DNA of 64,000 nucleotides from Labilithrix sp. (GTDB lineage: Bacteria > Myxococcota > Polyangia > Polyangiales > Polyangiaceae), in the NCBI GenBank assembly GCA_028287035.1, contig JAQBQL010000001.1, forward strand, positions 7,485 to 71,484. Direction: 5' to 3'. The notes beneath the pieces are model-generated. The model searched no databases. It was not told where the DNA came from and saw only the letters and a program-made list of their open reading frames with translations. Positions within the stretch are counted from its first letter, which is position 1, and each line of letters starts with the position of its first letter. This document shows positions 58,241-64,000 of the stretch, piece after piece. Made by a program: the position numbers and the translations under genes.

Positions 58241-58698
58241 CCGCGCGGCGCGCGACTCCGGCCGATGCCGCACTCGCGGCGCGGATCATCGGCGAGGCGC
58301 TCGCCGAGCACGCGCTCCCGTTCGAGCCGGAGCCGGGCGGCCGCGACGACGACGTGGCGCTCTTCGGAGCGCGTGCCGATCACGACGACGTCGTCGTCGA
58401 GGCGGACGGACAGCCGGTCGGCGTCGCCAGCGTGGGTCCGCAGGGCGCGCCGGGCGTCGCATGGGTATCGAAGGTCTTCGTCGCGAGGAGCGCCCGTCGC
58501 CAGGGCGCGGGCCGCGCGCTCATGGGCTGGGTCGAGGCGGCGGCCCGGACCCGCGGCTACCGTGAGATCGGGCTCCGCACGCGGCTCGTGTTCCGCGAGG
58601 CCATCGCGATGTACGAGTCGCTGGGCTTCGCGCGGCGAGAGCAGCCCGATGCGCTGCGCGAGCAGGGCGACGTCGTCTATCACCGCATCCTCGGCTAG
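58234..58698 (+). CDS. GNAT-family N-acetyltransferase
   Basis: A 154-residue acetyltransferase. VSKVFVARSARRQGAGRALM contains the acetyl-CoA pyrophosphate loop RRQGAG, followed by GYREIGLRTRLVFREAIAMYESLGF, the usual motif B of the family (quoted in part: EAIAMYESLGF). It starts LTARRATPADA, a typical GNAT opening. The acceptor is unknown. The ATG overlaps the stop of the ferritin-like gene by 7 bases, so they are translated together. An ArsB-like permease gene follows after 45 bases. Confidence 0.85.
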   Translation: MLTARRATPADAALAARIIGEALAEHALPFEPEPGGRDDDVALFGARADHDDVVVEADGQPVGVASVGPQGAPGVAWVSKVFVARSARRQGAGRALMGWVEAAARTRGYREIGLRTRLVFREAIAMYESLGFARREQPDALREQGDVVYHRILG

Positions 58699-58743
58699 AA
58701 GGGCCGTGCTCGTGCCGCCACGGCGCGGCGCTCACCGACCCCC

Positions 58744-59991
58744 ATGATCTCCCCGTCGAGCGTCCTCGTCTTCCTCGTCGCTGGCCTGGCGATCGGCGCC
58801 ATCATCGTGCGGCCGCGTGGCTGGCCGGAGTGGGTCTGGGCGGCGGCCGCGGCGGTCGCGCTGGTGGCCTTCCGCCTGCTGCCGGCGCGCGACGCGCTCA
58901 CCGGCGTCGCGCGTGGCCTCGACGTGTACCTCTTCCTCACGGGCATGATGCTGCTTGCGGAGGTGGCGCGACAGACCGGCCTCTTCGACTGGCTGGCCGC
59001 GCTCGCGACGCGCCGTGCGCGCGGGTCGCCGCGCCGCCTGTTCCTGCTCGTCTACGCGGTGGGCACGATCGTGACCGTGTTTCTCTCGAACGACGCAACC
59101 GCGGTGGTCCTCACGCCGGCGGTCGCCGCGGCCACCCGGACCGCACGCGTGAAGGAGCCATTGCCCTATCTGTACGTGTGCGCGTTCATCGCGAACGCGG
59201 CGTCGTTCGTGCTCCCGATCTCGAACCCGGCGAACCTCGTCGTCTACGGCGCACGGATGCCGCCTCTCCTCACGTGGCTTCCGGCGTTCGCGCTGCCGTC
59301 GCTTGCGTCGATCGCGGTGACGTTCGCGATGCTCCGCATCACGCAGCGCCGCGCCCTCGAGGGGACCGTCGCGGCCGACGTGGCGGTCCCGGCCCTCTCG
59401 CGCGGCGCCCGGGTCGCGTCGATGGGCATCCTCGTCACCACCGCGGTGCTGCTCGGCGCGTCGTCGCTCGGCGTGAGCCTCGGGATGCCCACCGCGATCG
59501 CCGGCGCCTCCACGTCTCTAATCACGTGCATCGTGGCGCGGCGGCCGCTCGCCAGGGTGCTCCGCGCGGTGTCGTGGGGGGTCCTGCCGCTCGTCGCAGG
59601 TCTCTTCGTGCTCGTCGAGGCGGTGCACCAGACCGGCGTGGTGGGCACGCTCGCGCGATCGCTGCACGACCTGTCGGGCCGCAGCCCCGGGTCCGCCGCG
59701 TGGGCGGCGGGCGGGCTCGCGGCGGCCGGGTGCAACGTGCTGAACAACCTGCCGGCGGGACTCTTCGCCGGCGAGATCGTGCGCGACGCGGCCGTCCCCG
59801 AGCAGGTGATCCGCGCGGTGCTCGTCGGCATCGACCTCGGCCCGAACCTCTCGGTGACCGGCTCGCTCGCGACGATCCTCTGGCTGACGTCGCTACGGCG
59901 CGACGGGATCACCGTGAGCGCGCTCGACTTCCTGAAGCTCGGCGCGGTGGTGATGACGCCGGCGCTCGTCCTGGCGCTCGCCGCTTCGTGA
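58744..59991 (+). CDS. ArsB/NhaD-family ion transporter (arsenite permease-like)
   Basis: A 415-residue protein with about 10-12 hydrophobic helices. LTGMMLLAEVARQTGLFDWLA, FLSNDATAVVLTPAV, LPISNPANLVVYG and AGCNVLNNLPAGLFAGE are the conserved SND..AV, SNPAN and NNLP motifs of the ArsB/NhaD/SLC13-like superfamily. ArsB exports arsenite or antimonite; related members carry Na+ or anions. No arsR, arsC or acr3 genes are nearby, so the ion is not fixed by context. It ends 2 bases before a strong hairpin. Confidence 0.82.
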   Translation: MISPSSVLVFLVAGLAIGAIIVRPRGWPEWVWAAAAAVALVAFRLLPARDALTGVARGLDVYLFLTGMMLLAEVARQTGLFDWLAALATRRARGSPRRLFLLVYAVGTIVTVFLSNDATAVVLTPAVAAATRTARVKEPLPYLYVCAFIANAASFVLPISNPANLVVYGARMPPLLTWLPAFALPSLASIAVTFAMLRITQRRALEGTVAADVAVPALSRGARVASMGILVTTAVLLGASSLGVSLGMPTAIAGASTSLITCIVARRPLARVLRAVSWGVLPLVAGLFVLVEAVHQTGVVGTLARSLHDLSGRSPGSAAWAAGGLAAAGCNVLNNLPAGLFAGEIVRDAAVPEQVIRAVLVGIDLGPNLSVTGSLATILWLTSLRRDGITVSALDFLKLGAVVMTPALVLALAAS

Positions 59992-59993
59992 AG

Positions 59994-60020
59994 AGCGGCC
60001 CACCTCGCAGGTGGGCCGCT
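59994..60020. terminator. perfect 12-bp hairpin between convergent genes
   Basis: AGCGGCCCACCT-CGC-AGGTGGGCCGCT is a perfect 12-bp stem with a 3-base loop. It lies right after the ArsB-like stop and 6 bases before the end of the convergent DUF4412 gene. It probably serves as a bidirectional terminator, although no T-run follows. Confidence 0.75.
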
Positions 60021-60025
60021 GACGT

Positions 60026-60906
60026 TCAGTGCGGCTTCGACGCGGGCGGGGTCGTGAACCCGGGCGGGACCCCCGGCGGCATCCTTCCGGGGCCGCCCGG
60101 CGCGCCCATGCCGCCGAGACCCCCGAGCATCGAGCTCAGGTCGAGCACCTGGTAGTCGGCGGGGACCACGAAGCGCGCCGCGTCGAGCGTCTTCGGGTCG
60201 ACCTTCGTGACCTCCATGCGCGTCTGCTCGACATTCTGCGCGTTGTACGAGACGGCGCGCAGCGGGAAGTGGTTGGCGCCTCCCGCGGCGGCGAGCACGA
60301 GCTCCGGCGAGCCCACGCCGAGGTCGCCGAGGTCGAGGATCTGGAGGCCTTCGGCCACGCACATCTCGCTCCGCAGCGTCTTCGTCGTGACCTTCCAGTC
60401 CTCGCAGGTGTAGCCGGCGACGACCTCTTTCTTCCCCGTCTTCTCGATCTGGGGAGGCCCCTCGTCGGCGGGCGCGCCGCCGTTGCGGGCGTGCGCCCCG
60501 AGGGCCTTCTGCTGCGCCTTCATCTGCTCGAAGTCGAGGACCATCGCCTTCTTCTGCGAGGCCATCAGCATGTAGCCCTTCTTCGCGGGCACATCGATGA
60601 GGAAGCTGCCGCCGCCGGCGAGCATCGGGTTCACCGCCGACCCCGTGCTCGTGACGTCGACGCGCACCTTCGGGCTCTTCGAGGCGAGCACCAGGGTCAT
60701 CGGTTGGGGCTTGTTACCGCCCTGGTTCACGACGTTCATCGTGAGCTCGCCCTCGAAGGCGCCGCCGCCGAACGAGAGGCCCCCCGCCGCTTGCGCGGAG
60801 CCTCCTTCGGCGCCGTCACCCTTGCCGAGGCCCGGGATCTTGTTGCACGCGACCGCCCCGAGGGACGACGCTGCGCACAGGATCCCGACGATCGCGGCGC
60901 GCGCGC

Positions 60907-60910
<4 letters not shown>
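60026..60910 (-). CDS. DUF4412-like lipoprotein, TTG start coupled to pckG
   Basis: A 294-residue lipoprotein with lipobox GAVAC (Cys22). The mature part has [45 protein letters not shown] and [16 protein letters not shown], the pattern of DUF4412 proteins: a lipocalin/LolA-like beta fold that starts with a surface strand and has a late Cys in YxCEDW. The C-terminal tail is Gly/Pro-rich. There is no ATG or GTG at the right place; the only start that leaves a signal peptide is TTG at 60910, which overlaps the pckG stop (TTGA). So it is translationally coupled to pckG. Function is unknown. Confidence 0.75.
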
Positions 60911-62727
<1,817 letters not shown>

Positions 62728-62842
62728 GAGCAGACGAATACCGCAGCTGACGCAGCGCTGCAAAGGGCGGCAGGGCGACGATCGCTTGTCACCTCACCGC
62801 GGAGTCACGCCGCGGAGCACGCGCGGGCGATGACGTGGTGGG

Positions 62843-64000
62843 TCAAGCGGCGCGAACCGAATGACGCACTCGCTCGGCGAGCGCGCTGAGGCGCGCGACC
62901 GCCGTCGATTCTTCGCCGAGCCCTCCGTACCGGAGCCTGGCGTAGTCGCCGATCGCGTCGGCAGCCTCGCGCGACCAGGCCGCGTCGCTCTCTCCGAGCC
63001 GGCGCGCGAATGCCTCGAGCGGCTCGGAGGGAGAGCGTACCCAGCCGGCCCGGGCCAGCGACGCTGTGAGCCGCTCGAAGGCGGGCAGGGGCCGTCCCGC
63101 GAGCACGAGCTCGTGGTCACCGCGGCGCGCACCGCGCTGCGTGAGCCGCCGCACGATCAGCAGGACCACGACGAGCGCGGTGCCGAACGCGCCGGCGTTG
63201 AAGAGGCCGATGTTCCAGAAGAAATCGATCGTGCGCTGGAAGGCCCAGCCGAGCGTCTCGGTGATCCGCTCCCAGCGGCTCGTCCGCGCGAGGGTCGCGT
63301 GCTCGACCGCCGGCGTCGGATCCCAGCTCTCCCAGCGGCCGTCGACCCAGGCCTCGACCCAGGTGTGCGCGTTCCGCTCGCGCACGACGGCGTGACCGAG
63401 CGAGCTGTACTCCGTCACGCGGTAGCCCGAGATCACGCGGGCCGGGATGCCGTTGGTCCGCGCGAGCAGCGCCATGGCCGAGGCGAAGAGCTCGCAGTGA
63501 CCTTCCTGGTGCACGTAGAGGAGGTCGATGACCGCGTCGAGCCCGCGTCGTCGATCCACGTCGAGCGAGTAGCCGAAGCGACCGAGCTCGCGGGCGATGG
63601 AGTCGAGCTTCGCGCGATCGGTCGGGCTGCCACGCGTCCACGCGCGTGACGCGCGGGCGAGCTGACGGACGAGCGGCGGCGAGAGCGCGAGGTCGAGCGG
63701 ACCCGGCGGCGCGGGAGGAGCGAGCGCGCGGTCCGGGCCGGCGTTCGCGCAGCGTGGACCCGAGCGAAACGACAGCTCGTCGTAGGTCGCGACGGAGCCC
63801 GGGTGGACGATGCCCGACGCGTCGATCTCGACCCCGCCCGAGCTGCTCCGCAGATCGCAGGAGCCCTCGGGCAGGAACCAGCGCGCCTCGAGGCCTCGCG
63901 CGAGCGGCGCCGAACGCGCGAGATGGATGGTCGTCCGGTCCTTGTCCGAGCCCTCGGCGCGCGCGCGTGCGGGCGTGCGCTGCTCGTCGAGGCTGCTCGA
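62843..64000 (-). CDS. transglutaminase-like membrane protein TgpA-type, C-terminal part (N-terminus outside window)
   Basis: The frame is open through the right edge, so the N-terminal transmembrane region of a TgpA-type protein lies outside. About 385 residues are visible. The transglutaminase core has EGHCELFASAMALLAR with catalytic Cys, RNAHTWVEAWVDGRWE with His, and WDPTPA with Asp. A transmembrane helix (AFGTALVVVLLIVRRL) precedes a C-terminal DUF4129-like region (WVRSPSEPLEAFARR, YARLRYGG). Such proteins often sit next to MoxR-DUF58 genes; here that unit is 34 kb away. A GTG at 63559 would be an internal false start because the frame continues upstream with sensible sequence. pckG is 116 bases away on the same side. 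Confidence 0.88.
   Translation of the reverse strand, partial: SSSLDEQRTPARARAEGSDKDRTTIHLARSAPLARGLEARWFLPEGSCDLRSSSGGVEIDASGIVHPGSVATYDELSFRSGPRCANAGPDRALAPPAPPGPLDLALSPPLVRQLARASRAWTRGSPTDRAKLDSIARELGRFGYSLDVDRRRGLDAVIDLLYVHQEGHCELFASAMALLARTNGIPARVISGYRVTEYSSLGHAVVRERNAHTWVEAWVDGRWESWDPTPAVEHATLARTSRWERITETLGWAFQRTIDFFWNIGLFNAGAFGTALVVVLLIVRRLTQRGARRGDHELVLAGRPLPAFERLTASLARAGWVRSPSEPLEAFARRLGESDAAWSREAADAIGDYARLRYGGLGEESTAVARLSALAERVRHSVRAA

Noticed and set aside
58744..59991. Arsenic resistance island
   Set aside because: Only an ArsB-like permease is present; there is no arsR, arsC or arsA nearby.
62764..62842. CCGCGG-agtcacg-CCGCGG dyad as terminator after the transglutaminase gene
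   Set aside because: It lies upstream of pckG and downstream of the transglutaminase on the same strand; the arms are self-complementary CCGCGG and easily arise in this GC-rich sequence.

Overview
The window is a dense, very GC-rich stretch of bacterial chromosome. I call 47 protein-coding genes, two of them cut by the window edges. I see no rRNA, tRNA, CRISPR array, insertion sequence or phage gene, and no gene-free stretch longer than about 200 bases. The gene content suggests a myxobacterium or related member of the Myxococcota (Polyangia-like). The reasons are two Hanks-type Ser/Thr kinases, an FHA-containing sigma-54 activator, a minor-pilin/PilY1 operon, an AgmX/PglI-like C-terminal domain, and many lipoproteins with Asp/Ala/Gly/Ser-rich linkers. 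This placement is inference from gene content; no rRNA is available to confirm it.

Layout. 0-5 kb: the end of a LysR regulator, a lipoprotein with a hydrolase-like motif, an FHA/sigma-54 activator and a polysaccharide flippase. 3.2-14.3 kb (minus strand): a long co-oriented run, read in transcription order as FimU/GspH-type pilin, PilV-like, PilW-like, PilX-like, PilY1, a small lipoprotein, a propeller lipoprotein and the flippase. The first five follow the order of the Pseudomonas fimU-pilV-pilW-pilX-pilY1 cluster. 14.4-17.3 kb: a lipoprotein, a divergent RNase HII-like protein and a DksA-type zinc-finger protein. 17.3-25.2 kb: UvrA, a large zinc-ribbon/TPR membrane protein and RsmA. 25.2-29.2 kb: a DUF4350-MoxR-DUF58-rsmA unit with start/stop overlaps or a short gap.

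29.3-38.4 kb: a 62-residue protein with a near-perfect ribosome binding site, two tandem secreted propeller-like proteins, MutS and a REC-GGDEF diguanylate cyclase. 38.4-41.3 kb: a Ser/Thr kinase fused to a macro domain, divergent from a membrane glycosyltransferase-like protein. 41.3-50.7 kb is largely core metabolism: gcvT-gcvH, a methyltransferase, metK with an unusual tail, two coiled-coil membrane proteins, a class III alcohol dehydrogenase, glnB-glnA and a D-cysteine desulfhydrase-like enzyme. 50.7-64 kb: a second Ser/Thr kinase, acetyl-CoA synthetase, a thioesterase, secreted proteins including a VWA protein, a ferritin-like protein, GNAT, an ArsB-like permease, a DUF4412-like lipoprotein, GTP-dependent PEP carboxykinase and the C-terminal part of a TgpA-type transglutaminase.

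The most unusual items are the kinase-macro domain fusion (38370-39887), the zinc-ribbon/TPR protein with about nineteen DLP/NLP motifs (20479-24375), the RNase HII-like protein with a conserved DEDD set but altered GRG loop (15532-16677), the lysine-rich tail on MetK, the tiny protein at 29315-29503, and clusters of short TTC/TCC-loop hairpins between genes. Several convergent pairs overlap at their 3' ends, by up to 119 bases. Start codons were chosen from Shine-Dalgarno spacing, start/stop overlap and family length; uncertain ones are flagged.
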